Source: Sulfuritalea sp. (GTDB lineage: Bacteria; Pseudomonadota; Gammaproteobacteria; Burkholderiales; Rhodocyclaceae). From it: a stretch of 64,000 bases of DNA. A program made the translations under genes and the position numbers. Positions 43,955-53,449 of the stretch are shown here, one piece after another. The notes below the pieces were generated by a model that saw only the letters and a list, made by a program, of their open reading frames with translations, was not told the origin of the DNA and did not search any database. Each line of letters begins with the position of its first letter. Positions within the stretch are counted from its first letter, which is position 1. The DNA is taken from contig JAUSCI010000019.1 of the NCBI GenBank assembly GCA_030651305.1, positions 62,001 through 126,000 of the forward strand, read 5' to 3'.

Positions 43955-45022
43955 TTATTTGGCGGCAGCAATAGCTTCCCAGGCATCCAGTGCCGGTTCG
44001 GCGCCGTAGGGTGCCAGCGCGGAGACGACGAGGTCGGCGGCCGGTTTCGGCGCAGCAAGTGCGGCCCGCATCGCCTGGGCCAGCGCATTGGCATCGTTGC
44101 AGGGAACCAGTCCTTGCGCCAGTTCGCCGCCGAGGATTTCGCGCGGGCCGGAAGGACAGTCGGTGCTGACCACGCGCGTGCCGCAGGCCAGCGCCTCGAT
44201 CAGCACATTGGGCAGACCTTCGTGGTCGGAGCACAACACCAGCAAGTCAGCGCCCGCCATCCACGGGTAAGGGTTGGCCTGAAAGTCGGCGATGACGACA
44301 CGGCGTTGCAGGCCATGCCGCGCGATCAATGCCGTCAGTCCGGCGTCGGGCGGCGTCAGCAGCACCAGTTGCTGCGGCAGGTCGGCTTGCGCAAAGGCCG
44401 CCAGCAGCAGATCGTGGCGTTTCTGCGCGGCATAGCGGCCGACGTGAAGGATGTAGGGTTCGCGCGGCCGTTGCGGGCAGGGCTCGGCGGCCAGGGCGCG
44501 GATCGCGGCGAAGTCGAAGGGATTGGCGATGACGCTCACTCGATCGGCATCGATGCCGAATTCGGTCTGCAGATCGTTCGCGACGCCCTGCGACACGGCG
44601 ACCAGCGGCAGCGCGCCGTAGAGCCCGCGATAGCGCGCGGCGCGGCGCTGGGCCTTGGCCGCGGGCAGGCGCGCGATCTCGGCCGACAGCGTATTGGCGA
44701 TGCGGCAGACATGGCGCGGCATGCGCGCCAGCGCCGCGACTTCGTCGGCGAAGGGCAGGGTCGACACCAGCAGGTCGTGCGGATTCGCTGCCAGCCAACG
44801 ATTCAGGCGCCAGGCCAGACGCCGCTTGCCCAGCCAGCCGTGGCCGGCGCGCGCGGCGAGGACGTGAAAGCGGCAGCCGACGGGTGCAGGGTAGTTACCG
44901 GCATACTCGCAGACGATGAAATCCACTGCGTGGCCGCGAGCCGCGAGGCCGCTGGCTATCTTGGCCAGCGCCTTCTCGGCGCCGCCGCCGGCGAGGTTGG
45001 TGGTGAACAGGGCGAATTTCAT
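43955..45022 (-). CDS. GT4 glycosyltransferase
   Basis: The 355-residue protein starts at the ATG at 45022, overlapping the heptosyltransferase stop. It begins MKFALFTTNLAGGGAEKALA and has PYILHVGRYAAQKRHDLLLA and DLLVLCSDHEGLPNVLIEAL, standard for GT4. The sugar is not evident. A 49-base gap with no clear signal separates it from hipB. Confidence 0.88.
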   Translation of the reverse strand: MKFALFTTNLAGGGAEKALAKIASGLAARGHAVDFIVCEYAGNYPAPVGCRFHVLAARAGHGWLGKRRLAWRLNRWLAANPHDLLVSTLPFADEVAALARMPRHVCRIANTLSAEIARLPAAKAQRRAARYRGLYGALPLVAVSQGVANDLQTEFGIDADRVSVIANPFDFAAIRALAAEPCPQRPREPYILHVGRYAAQKRHDLLLAAFAQADLPQQLVLLTPPDAGLTALIARHGLQRRVVIADFQANPYPWMAGADLLVLCSDHEGLPNVLIEALACGTRVVSTDCPSGPREILGGELAQGLVPCNDANALAQAMRAALAAPKPAADLVVSALAPYGAEPALDAWEAIAAAK

Positions 45023-46080
45023 GGTGCGCGAGTTTTCGTAGCGTGTTCCGTCAGCGCGCGCTGTACCGCGACCCAGACGCGGTCCACCGTGATCTCGGCC
45101 ATGTTGGCTTCGGGTGTGCAGCGGTCGGCCTGCGGATGGTCGATCGCATACAGGCAGGGATGATCGAGCGGCGCCAGCACGCGGCTCGGCGAATAGCCGT
45201 GATAGAGCGCCACCATCGGCCGCTGCATGGCGCCCATCAGGTGGGTGGGTCCGGTGTCGACGCCGACATAGAGGTCGACACGGTTCATCAGCGCCGCCGT
45301 TTCGCGCAAGCTGAGCTTGCCGGCGCAGAGCGTCGCGGCGCTGCCGAGGTCGCTCGCCAGCGCCTCGGTGCGACTCTTTTCCAGTTCGCCGCCGAAGATC
45401 AGGAAGTGCGCCTGCGGCCAATGCGCGCGGATGCGTCGACAGAGTTCGCTGAAGTGGCCGGGTGGCCAGTCGCGGTAGGCCTTGGTCGGAAAGCTCGCTA
45501 CCTGCAGGCCGATCAGCGGATGTTTTTGTTCGGCGCCGTGCTTGGCCAGAAAGCCCGCCGCCCACTGCGCCTCGTGGGCAGTGACGCGGTAGCTCAGCGC
45601 CTTGCCGGCCGGCGCCGCGTCGACCGCGGCCGGCAGCATGAGCTGGATGTCCACCGCATGGGTGGTCTGCAGCGCCGGGTGCTCGACCGCCTTGTACAAC
45701 CGTGCATTCAGCGCCGCGTCGGGCTGGCGGAACGCGACCACGCGACGCGCGACGCGCAGTGCGTACTCGACCAGCGGCGCGTCGAAATTGCAGACGAAGG
45801 CGAGGTCGTAGGGCTTGCCCGCGAATGGATTCCTCAACCAGCCCATGAAACGCGCGCGCTGCTTTTCTATCGTTCCGGTGCGTTGGGCGAAGGGCAAAAA
45901 GCGCAGCACTTCCTCGCGCTTCGGATGCGCCAGCAGGTGGATGCGCGCCTGCGGCCAGCGCGCCGCGACGGCGCGCACCGCCGGTGTCACCAGCAGCGTG
46001 TCGCCGATGCGCGAGACATTGATGTAGAGGATGTCGCGCGGTGCCGTCAGCTCTGCTTCAGTCGCGGCGGACGAACTCAT
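45019..46080 (-). CDS. GT9 heptosyltransferase
   Basis: The 353-residue protein has ILYINVSRIGDTLLVTPAVR near the start, then LIGLQVASFPTKAYRDWPPG, and DLYVGVDTGPTHLMGAMQRP, VALYHGYSPSR at the end. This is the ADP-heptose:LPS heptosyltransferase fold. It overlaps both neighbours. The position of the added heptose cannot be told. Confidence 0.85.
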   Translation of the reverse strand: MSSSAATEAELTAPRDILYINVSRIGDTLLVTPAVRAVAARWPQARIHLLAHPKREEVLRFLPFAQRTGTIEKQRARFMGWLRNPFAGKPYDLAFVCNFDAPLVEYALRVARRVVAFRQPDAALNARLYKAVEHPALQTTHAVDIQLMLPAAVDAAPAGKALSYRVTAHEAQWAAGFLAKHGAEQKHPLIGLQVASFPTKAYRDWPPGHFSELCRRIRAHWPQAHFLIFGGELEKSRTEALASDLGSAATLCAGKLSLRETAALMNRVDLYVGVDTGPTHLMGAMQRPMVALYHGYSPSRVLAPLDHPCLYAIDHPQADRCTPEANMAEITVDRVWVAVQRALTEHATKTRAP

Positions 46081-46777
46081 ACAGGTAGTCGGGAAAGGAA
46101 AATTCCACCGGCTCCAGGCGCCAGCCGATCAGTCGCTTGACTGCCAGCGCCATGGGCGAGAAGCGCTTGACCAAGTGGTAGGCGGCCAGTGCGATGCCGG
46201 CGCGGCGGCCCAGTTCCATGGCCAGCGTCGGCGTGATCCAGGCCACGTGGTCGAGATTCACCACCATCACGCCGTCGCGCTTGAACTGGCGGAAAAATTT
46301 GCGCGAGAAGGGGTTCGGCGTGGTGACGTAAAGCCGGCCGCCGGGGGCGAGATGGCGCGCGGCGAACTTCAGTAGCAGCACGGCGTCGTCGACGTGTTCG
46401 ACCACGTCGCCGATGAATACCACGTCGAAGCGCTCGCCCATGTCGGCTTCGGAAGTGGCGTCGACGCAGCGCACGTTGAAGCCGCGGCTGTTGAGTTCAT
46501 TCACCAGGGGTTCGAGGATGTCGATGCCGACGCAGTACGCGGCCACCTGGTGGATGCGGCCGTGCCGCCAGTCAGGCAGGTCGAAGTAGCGCGCGCTGTG
46601 GGAGACCACGCCGATGTCGAGCACGCGCTTGCCCCGCACCAGGCTTTCGATATGGCCGAGCAGATCGTTGTCGGTATGAACGCGCTGCGCGGTTTTCAGC
46701 CAGGCGCGCACGGCGGCCTTCGCATCGCGATTGTTGGGGTCGTCGGACACCGTGGTCCAATCCAGCGGCTTGCTCAT
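46058..46777 (-). CDS. SAM-dependent methyltransferase
   Basis: The 239-residue protein has motif I VLDIGVVSHSARYFDL, motif II AYCVGIDILEPLV, and the block FDVVFIGDVVEHVDDAVLLL with LAPGGRLYVTTPNPFS. It belongs to the class I (Methyltransf_11-type) group. It probably methylates a glycan or its precursor. Both ends overlap neighbours. Confidence 0.85.
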   Translation of the reverse strand: MSKPLDWTTVSDDPNNRDAKAAVRAWLKTAQRVHTDNDLLGHIESLVRGKRVLDIGVVSHSARYFDLPDWRHGRIHQVAAYCVGIDILEPLVNELNSRGFNVRCVDATSEADMGERFDVVFIGDVVEHVDDAVLLLKFAARHLAPGGRLYVTTPNPFSRKFFRQFKRDGVMVVNLDHVAWITPTLAMELGRRAGIALAAYHLVKRFSPMALAVKRLIGWRLEPVEFSFPDYLYEFVRRD

Positions 46778-47859
46778 GGGGGCATCGCCTGGCGAAAAAT
46801 GCCTTCCATGCTGTCCAGCATGGTCTCGCGCGAAAAGTCGGCGCTGGCGACACGGCGCGCGGCCTCGCTGAGGCGCGCGGCGAGTGCGCTGTCGTCGAGC
46901 AGGCGGGCGATGGCGGCGGCCAGCGCTACGGCGTCCCTGGGCGGCACGATCAGCGCCGTGTTTTTGTCGCTGACGGCGTCCAGTATGGCACCGACCGGGG
47001 TGGTGACGATAGGCAGGCCGCAGAGCATGGCCTGCAGGATAGCCTGCGGCACGCCTTCGTTGGCATAGGACGGCAGGCAGAAGACGTCCATGGCCTGCAG
47101 CCAGTGTTCCGGGTCGCTGCGCTGGCCGGCGAGCGTGACGCGCTCGCCAATCCCGAGCGCCGCGATTTTCTCTTCTATCGGGCCGCGCATCGGGCCTTCG
47201 CCGACGATCAGCAGATGCAGCTCAGGCCGCTTGAGTTGGGCGAAGCCATCGAGCAGGAACAAATGGCCCTTCCAGCTGCGCAGGGTGGCGACGATGCCGA
47301 GGTGGCGCTGCGCCGGGTCGAGTCCCAGTGCGATTTTTGCGGCTGTCTTGTCGGCCGGCGCGAAGCGTTCCGTATCGATGCCGGTCGGCACCGACAGCAC
47401 GCGAGCGGGGTCGAGGCCAAGCGCCGCCAGCAGACGTTGGCGCAGGCTTTCGCCGGTGGTGACTACGGCTTTGGCGCGGCGGTAGAGCCAGCGGTTGAAA
47501 AGGTTGCCCGACACCGGCGCCGAAATGTGGCGGGTGCGCACGATGGCCGGCGGATTGCCGAGGGTGGCGCAGGCCAGACCCGTCAGCCAGGAATCGGCCG
47601 AGCTGTGGGTGTTCACCAAGTCCACCGGATGACTGGCCAGATGGCTGCGTAGTGCGCTGAATCCGGCAAGCGTTTTGAACTCGATGGGCAGCGAAATCAC
47701 CGGCACGCCGAAACGGACTGCCTCGGCCGCCATGCGGGCATGAGCCGGACAGGTCACCGTGACTTCGTGGCCTCGTCCGATCAGTCCGCGCGATTCTTCC
47801 AGGATGCGGATTTCCTGACCGCCCCAGCCACAGGAGGCTTCGGTGTGAAGGATTTTCAC
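46774..47859 (-). CDS. GT4 glycosyltransferase
   Basis: The GTG at 47859 follows GGAGGCAGC, a strong ribosome site that comes from a dispersed repeat. The 361-residue protein has EASCGWGGQEIRILEESRGL, HLGIVATLRSWKGHLFLLDG and VFCLPSYANEGVPQAILQAM, then CGLPIVTTPVGAILDAV. It is a GT4 enzyme. The first gene after the repeat and msbA, it leads the next run of the operon. Confidence 0.87.
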   Translation of the reverse strand: MKILHTEASCGWGGQEIRILEESRGLIGRGHEVTVTCPAHARMAAEAVRFGVPVISLPIEFKTLAGFSALRSHLASHPVDLVNTHSSADSWLTGLACATLGNPPAIVRTRHISAPVSGNLFNRWLYRRAKAVVTTGESLRQRLLAALGLDPARVLSVPTGIDTERFAPADKTAAKIALGLDPAQRHLGIVATLRSWKGHLFLLDGFAQLKRPELHLLIVGEGPMRGPIEEKIAALGIGERVTLAGQRSDPEHWLQAMDVFCLPSYANEGVPQAILQAMLCGLPIVTTPVGAILDAVSDKNTALIVPPRDAVALAAAIARLLDDSALAARLSEAARRVASADFSRETMLDSMEGIFRQAMPP

Positions 47860-47965
47860 GCTGCCTCCGCCGGGCCGCCCCAAGGGGGCAGCAAGCCATC
47901 AACAGGAAGTCGCGAACGCGACTGAACCGTAGTCACCCCCTTTCCTGGAAATGGGGGCGGGGGAA
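47860..47965. repeat. Dispersed GC-rich intergenic repeats
   Basis: Two elements share this gap. On the minus strand 47899-47860 reads GCTTGCTGCCCCCTTGGGGC followed by GGCCCGGCGGAGGCAGC, which resembles 14549-14603 and gives the next gene its ribosome site. On the plus strand 47931-47965 has TAGTCACCCCC and GGGGGCGGGGG, like the hairpin at 4031-4058. Confidence 0.55.
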
Positions 47966-47971
47966 ATGTCG

Positions 47972-49711
47972 TCATGAATTCTCCGCAAATTGCAGGCGGT
48001 AAAGGCTGGCGTACAGGCCGCCGGCCGCCAGCAATTCGGCATGGCTGCCGATCTCGGCAATGCGCCCATGCGACAGCGCGACGATGCGATCGGCATGTTC
48101 GACGGTGGACAGGCGATGGGCGATGACCAGCGTGGTGCGGCCGTGCATCAGTGTTTCCAGCGCGTCCTGCACGGCACGTTCCGATTCGCTGTCGAGTGCC
48201 GAGGTGGCTTCGTCGAGGATCAGGATCGGTGCATCCTTGAGGATGGCGCGGGCGATCGCGATGCGCTGGCGCTGGCCGCCCGAAAGCCGCGCGCCGTTTT
48301 CGCCGATCAGGGTATCGAATCCCTGCGGCATGGCTTCGATGAACTCCAGCGCATGGGCGGCTCGCGCGGCGGCCTCGATCTCGGGGCGGGTCGCGTCGCG
48401 CTTGCCACCGTAGGCGATATTGGCGGCGACCGTGTCGTCGAAGAGAAAAACCTCCTGCCCGACATGCGCGATGTTGGCGCGCAAGCTGCCCAGCGTCAGG
48501 GTTTCGGTGTCATGACCGTCGATGCGAATCTGGCCGCTGCCGGCGTGATAGAAGCGCGGCACGAGGTTGACGAAAGAGGACTTGCCGCCGCCGGAAGGGC
48601 CGACCCGCGCCACGGTCTCGCCGGGGCGCACGACGAGATCGATGCCGGTCAGGGCGTTGCGCTCGGCACCGGCATAGCGCAGGCTGACGGCGGCAAATTC
48701 GATCTCGCCACGGGCGCGGCCGAGATCGATGGTTCCGGTATCGACCTCGGGTGCCTCGTCGAGCATGCGGAACACGCTTTCGGCGGCGGCCAGTCCGCGC
48801 TGCAGGGGTGCGTTGATGTCCGCCAGATGCTTGAGTGGGGCGAGCAGCAGCAGCATGGCGGTGATGAAGGAAACGAAGCCGCCGACCGTGGTTTCGTTGC
48901 CGGCGGACTGCTGCAGGGCGACGAAGACGACAATCGCCAGTCCGACCGAGGCGAAGATCTGGGTGATCGGCGCCACGGCTGCGGCGGCGATTGCCTGGCG
49001 CATACCATAGCCGCGCAGCGCGTTATTGACTTTGGAAAAACGCGACGTGGCGTGCGCCTCGCCGCCGAAAATCTTGACCACCTTCTGCCCGCGAATCGAT
49101 TCCTGCAGCACCTCGTTCATCTGCGCCATGCCTTCCTGCGCCGAGAGCGACAATCGCCGCAGGCGTTTCGAGAAGGCGCGCACTACGAGCGCGGTCAGCG
49201 GAATCACCGCCAGGCTGATCACGGTCAGCTTCCAGTTGAGGTAGAGCAGCCAGGCCACCAGACCCATCACCGAGAGGCTGTCGCGAATCAGCACGGTCAG
49301 CGTCGAGGTCGCGGCGGCGGCAACGCCATTGACGTCATAGGCGATGCGCGTGGCCGGCACCGAGGAGGCGTGGGCATCGAAGTAACTGGTCGGCAGGCGC
49401 ATCAGGCGCTCGAACATCAGCTGGCGCAGATCGGTGATGACGCGGTTTGAGACCCAAGACATGCCGTAGGAGGCAAAAAAGCCCGCCACGCCGCGCAACA
49501 CGAAGATGCCGATGATGGCCAGCGGCAGCCACGCCAGCCAGTCGTTGCCGCCCTGGCCGAAGCCTTTGTCCAGCAGCGGCTTCATCAGCGCCGGAAAGAG
49601 CGGCTCGGTGGCCGCCGCCAACACCGTGGCGGCCAGCGTCAGGACGAAGCCCTTCCAGTGCGGGCGCACATGGCCGAGAAGGCGCAGATAGAGGTCGCGG
49701 CTGTCGGTCAT
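47972..49711 (-). CDS. msbA: MsbA-type lipid A exporter ABC protein
   Basis: The 579-residue protein has a six-helix membrane half and an ATPase half in one chain. Walker A is GPSGGGKSS, the Q-loop is HVGQEVFLFDDTVAANIAYG, the signature is LSGGQRQRIAIARA, Walker B is PILILDEATSALD, and the H-loop is IAHRLSTVEHADRI. It flips lipid A-core across the inner membrane. I chose the ATG at 49711 (MTDSRDLYLRLLGHV); the ATG at 49732 is also possible. Confidence 0.9.
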   Translation of the reverse strand: MTDSRDLYLRLLGHVRPHWKGFVLTLAATVLAAATEPLFPALMKPLLDKGFGQGGNDWLAWLPLAIIGIFVLRGVAGFFASYGMSWVSNRVITDLRQLMFERLMRLPTSYFDAHASSVPATRIAYDVNGVAAAATSTLTVLIRDSLSVMGLVAWLLYLNWKLTVISLAVIPLTALVVRAFSKRLRRLSLSAQEGMAQMNEVLQESIRGQKVVKIFGGEAHATSRFSKVNNALRGYGMRQAIAAAAVAPITQIFASVGLAIVVFVALQQSAGNETTVGGFVSFITAMLLLLAPLKHLADINAPLQRGLAAAESVFRMLDEAPEVDTGTIDLGRARGEIEFAAVSLRYAGAERNALTGIDLVVRPGETVARVGPSGGGKSSFVNLVPRFYHAGSGQIRIDGHDTETLTLGSLRANIAHVGQEVFLFDDTVAANIAYGGKRDATRPEIEAAARAAHALEFIEAMPQGFDTLIGENGARLSGGQRQRIAIARAILKDAPILILDEATSALDSESERAVQDALETLMHGRTTLVIAHRLSTVEHADRIVALSHGRIAEIGSHAELLAAGGLYASLYRLQFAENS

Positions 49712-49739
49712 GGCGACCGCCCCGAGCGGCATGAGGGCA

Positions 49740-50525
49740 TCAGGCGGCAGTGTTGGGGCGTAATGCCTTGAAGATAAAACACGGTTTGCCGAAGCTCTTT
49801 TTGCATTCGATGTCGAATTCACGCTGTTCGAGCCAGTCGAGCAGCTCGAAATCTCGCTCGCCGTGAAGTTCGCCGACGATGTACTGGACGCTGGCGAGTT
49901 GTTCGGGTGTCAACCCGTGGAGGATTTCCTTCTCGGCGCCTTCGGTGTCGATCTTGATTACGTCGATACGCTCAAGGCCCAGTTCGCGTACAAAGTCACC
50001 GCTCTTGCGCACCGGTACTGAAACCTTCTCTTCGTCACCTGCCGCGCCGCGCTGGTAGAAGGACCAGCCACCGTGGTTGTGCGCACCAGGCGAATGGATC
50101 ATCTGCAACTCGCCGTCCCTGTCCGATAGCGCCAGCAAATGGCACTCTATGCTGCCTGGGCGGTCGCGTGATGCGGCGTTCATCTTCAGAATTTCCAGAT
50201 TGCCGGGGATCGGCTCGAAAGCATGAATTTTAGCCATCGGATACAGCTCACTAAAAAACACGGTTGCAGCACCTACGTTGGCACCGATGTCGAGCACGAC
50301 TTTGACCTCATCCGGCGGCGGCAGTCGCGCATGCCAGTACTCCGATTTGCGGCCCTTGAGCAGTATCTCGTAAATCACCAGGGCGTCGCTGCTGCCTTCA
50401 CGGTAGTGCACCGGCTTGCCGCGATAATCCACTTCGATGATGGCCCCGGTTGGGTTTCCGCTCAACGCGGCCTTGGCGAAGCCAACGCTGCGGGATCGCA
50501 GCGCATATTTCAGAAATTTCTTCAC
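49740..50525 (-). CDS. FkbM-family methyltransferase
   Basis: The 261-residue protein has VVLDIGANVGAATVFFSELY, IHAFEPIPGNLEILKMN, and the late block IDVIKIDTEGAEKEILHGLT, the FkbM signature. It should O-methylate a sugar. It leads the long glycan operon on the minus strand. The 394-bp gap upstream (50526-50919) holds the promoter region of this gene and the 20-bp site at 50746. Confidence 0.88.
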   Translation of the reverse strand: MKKFLKYALRSRSVGFAKAALSGNPTGAIIEVDYRGKPVHYREGSSDALVIYEILLKGRKSEYWHARLPPPDEVKVVLDIGANVGAATVFFSELYPMAKIHAFEPIPGNLEILKMNAASRDRPGSIECHLLALSDRDGELQMIHSPGAHNHGGWSFYQRGAAGDEEKVSVPVRKSGDFVRELGLERIDVIKIDTEGAEKEILHGLTPEQLASVQYIVGELHGERDFELLDWLEQREFDIECKKSFGKPCFIFKALRPNTAA

Positions 50526-50745
50526 GGAGGCCTTTCAGCTCGATCCAAGCCACGGATTTTATCCGATTGCCGTTCTGTTCCGGAATCAGCGCGCTGCATC
50601 CACAGGGCAATCGCACGAACGTCGCCGCAATCCGCGTAGTTCGGCGCGATACGCATGGGAAGTGGCCGCTCGAGCCTTGATGCGACCCTTGCGCTTGACG
50701 GGGGTATATGCGCATGGGCGCCCCAACTCAATGGGGCCGGCTGCC

Positions 50746-50765
50746 CTGTAGGGCGATTCCTACGC
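50746..50765. promoter_or_regulatory. 20-bp near-palindromic site, copy 1
   Basis: CTGTAGGGCGATTCCTACGC contains GTAGG-N6-CCTAC, the half-site layout of NarL/FixJ-type (EvgA-like) regulators. An identical 20-mer in the opposite orientation lies at 56994-57013. This copy is centred 165 bases upstream of the aminopeptidase-like gene at 50920. Binding by the regulator encoded at 57090-57737 is inference. Confidence 0.5.
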
Positions 50766-50919
50766 CATGTTTCCCGGTCACTCACAGAATGTCGCGCTTC
50801 CTGCTGATATCGCCGGAAACCTCAGTGCAGCAATATCACAATCACGGGCTGGCGTGCCGGTCGGTACGCGCAATGAACGCAGATCGCGGTATTTTTGGAG
50901 ACAGGTTATTTTCTACGCG

Positions 50920-52050
50920 ATGAACAAATCCGGGAATTCCGTCTTGCTGCTCATGCTGGCCGTTTTGCTGGCAGGGTCTCTGGCGGGTTGCAGCAACCTC
51001 GGCTACTACGCGCAGGCAATGGGCGGGCACCTCGACGTGATGCGCGCCACCCAGCCGATTCGCGACGTGGTGCGCGATCCGGCGAGCAACCCGGAACTCA
51101 GGAAGAACCTTGAGGACGTTCACGCCATACGCGAGTTCGCCAGCCGCGAATTGGGCCTGCCCGACAACAATAGCTATCGCTCTTACGCGGATGTCGGGCG
51201 CCCCTATGTGGTGTGGAACGTGTTCGCGGCGCCCGAGTTTTCACTGGAGGCCAAGCGATGGTGCATGTTGATGGTTGGCTGTGTGAATTACCGCGGCTAC
51301 TACGACAGGCAGGACGCCGAACGCCTCGCCGCTGACTTGCGCCAGGAGGGTTACGACACCTTTGTCGGTGGCGTGTCCGCCTATTCCACCCTGGGTTATT
51401 TCGACGACCCGGTGCTGAGCAGTTTCTTGCGCCTGGGTACGCCGGAAGTGGCGCGGACTGTGTTTCATGAACTGGCGCACCAACTCATCTTTGTAGAAGA
51501 CGACTCGCTCTTCAACGAGTCTTTCGCCACGGCGGTGGAAAACGAAGGCATGCGGCGCTGGCTGGAAAGTCGCGCCGCGCCCGGGGAGCGCGCGGTCTTT
51601 GAGGCGCAACGGGAGCGCAAGGCGGCCTTTGCCGGGCTGATGCGCGATTACCGCAAGAAGCTTGGTGCACTCTATGCAAGCGGGCGTGCCGCCGATCAGC
51701 AGCGAAGCGCCAAGGTCGAACTGGTCGACGCCCTGCGCCGCGACTACGCCGATCTGAAGGCCGGCTGGGGTGGCTACGCCGGCTACGACAGATTTTTTGG
51801 CGAGGATCTCAACAACGCCAAACTCGTGTCGCTCTCGCTGTACAGTGAGCTGGTGCCTGCGTTCGAGGCACTGCTCGACGAGGAGAGTCACGACCTGCAG
51901 GGGTTCTACCAACGCGTCGTTGCTTTGGCGGCGCTCGGCAAGGAAGCCCGACGCGGCGTACTGACCCAACTGCTTCCTGCATTCGGCGACACCAGGCAGG
52001 CGCGCAGCGGCGCCACGGTCGAACTGGCCGTGAGCTGGCAAGGAAGGTGA
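50920..52050 (+). CDS. Putative zinc aminopeptidase lipoprotein (COG4324-like)
   Basis: The 376-residue protein from 50920 has a lipoprotein signal (LAVLLAGSLAGCSNLGYY) with the lipobox LAGC. The zinc motif is VARTVFHELAHQLIFVEDDS, followed by FNESFATAVENEGMRRWLES, where the glutamate may be the third ligand. This is the predicted-aminopeptidase family PF10023. It should sit on the envelope. The ribosome site is weak. It overlaps no gene and precedes a second zincin-like gene by five bases. Confidence 0.82.
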   Translation: MNKSGNSVLLLMLAVLLAGSLAGCSNLGYYAQAMGGHLDVMRATQPIRDVVRDPASNPELRKNLEDVHAIREFASRELGLPDNNSYRSYADVGRPYVVWNVFAAPEFSLEAKRWCMLMVGCVNYRGYYDRQDAERLAADLRQEGYDTFVGGVSAYSTLGYFDDPVLSSFLRLGTPEVARTVFHELAHQLIFVEDDSLFNESFATAVENEGMRRWLESRAAPGERAVFEAQRERKAAFAGLMRDYRKKLGALYASGRAADQQRSAKVELVDALRRDYADLKAGWGGYAGYDRFFGEDLNNAKLVSLSLYSELVPAFEALLDEESHDLQGFYQRVVALAALGKEARRGVLTQLLPAFGDTRQARSGATVELAVSWQGR

Positions 52051-52054
52051 GTCG

Positions 52055-53159
<1,105 letters not shown>

Positions 53160-53449
53160 GGTGATTTCTCCTGGTTGGCTTACGAGAACCACCCACGTCA
53201 TTGCGAGCAGTCCTCCAGATCTGATCGGGATCTGACAAAAATTGTCTGCGTCGGCGGATCGGGCCATCGCCATTTCTGAAGAGGATCAGCAGCCGGTCTG
53301 CAGGCCTGCGTCAGCGGATACCTGGTTCGGGCGAGTCACCCCTCTGGATCAGGCTAGGCGCACTCCGCCACGAACTCTGTTCGCCAGCGCGCATATCCGA
53401 ACGGCCCCCGGCATGCTGGTTCGCCCGCAGGTGGAGCGAAGGCAGGAAA

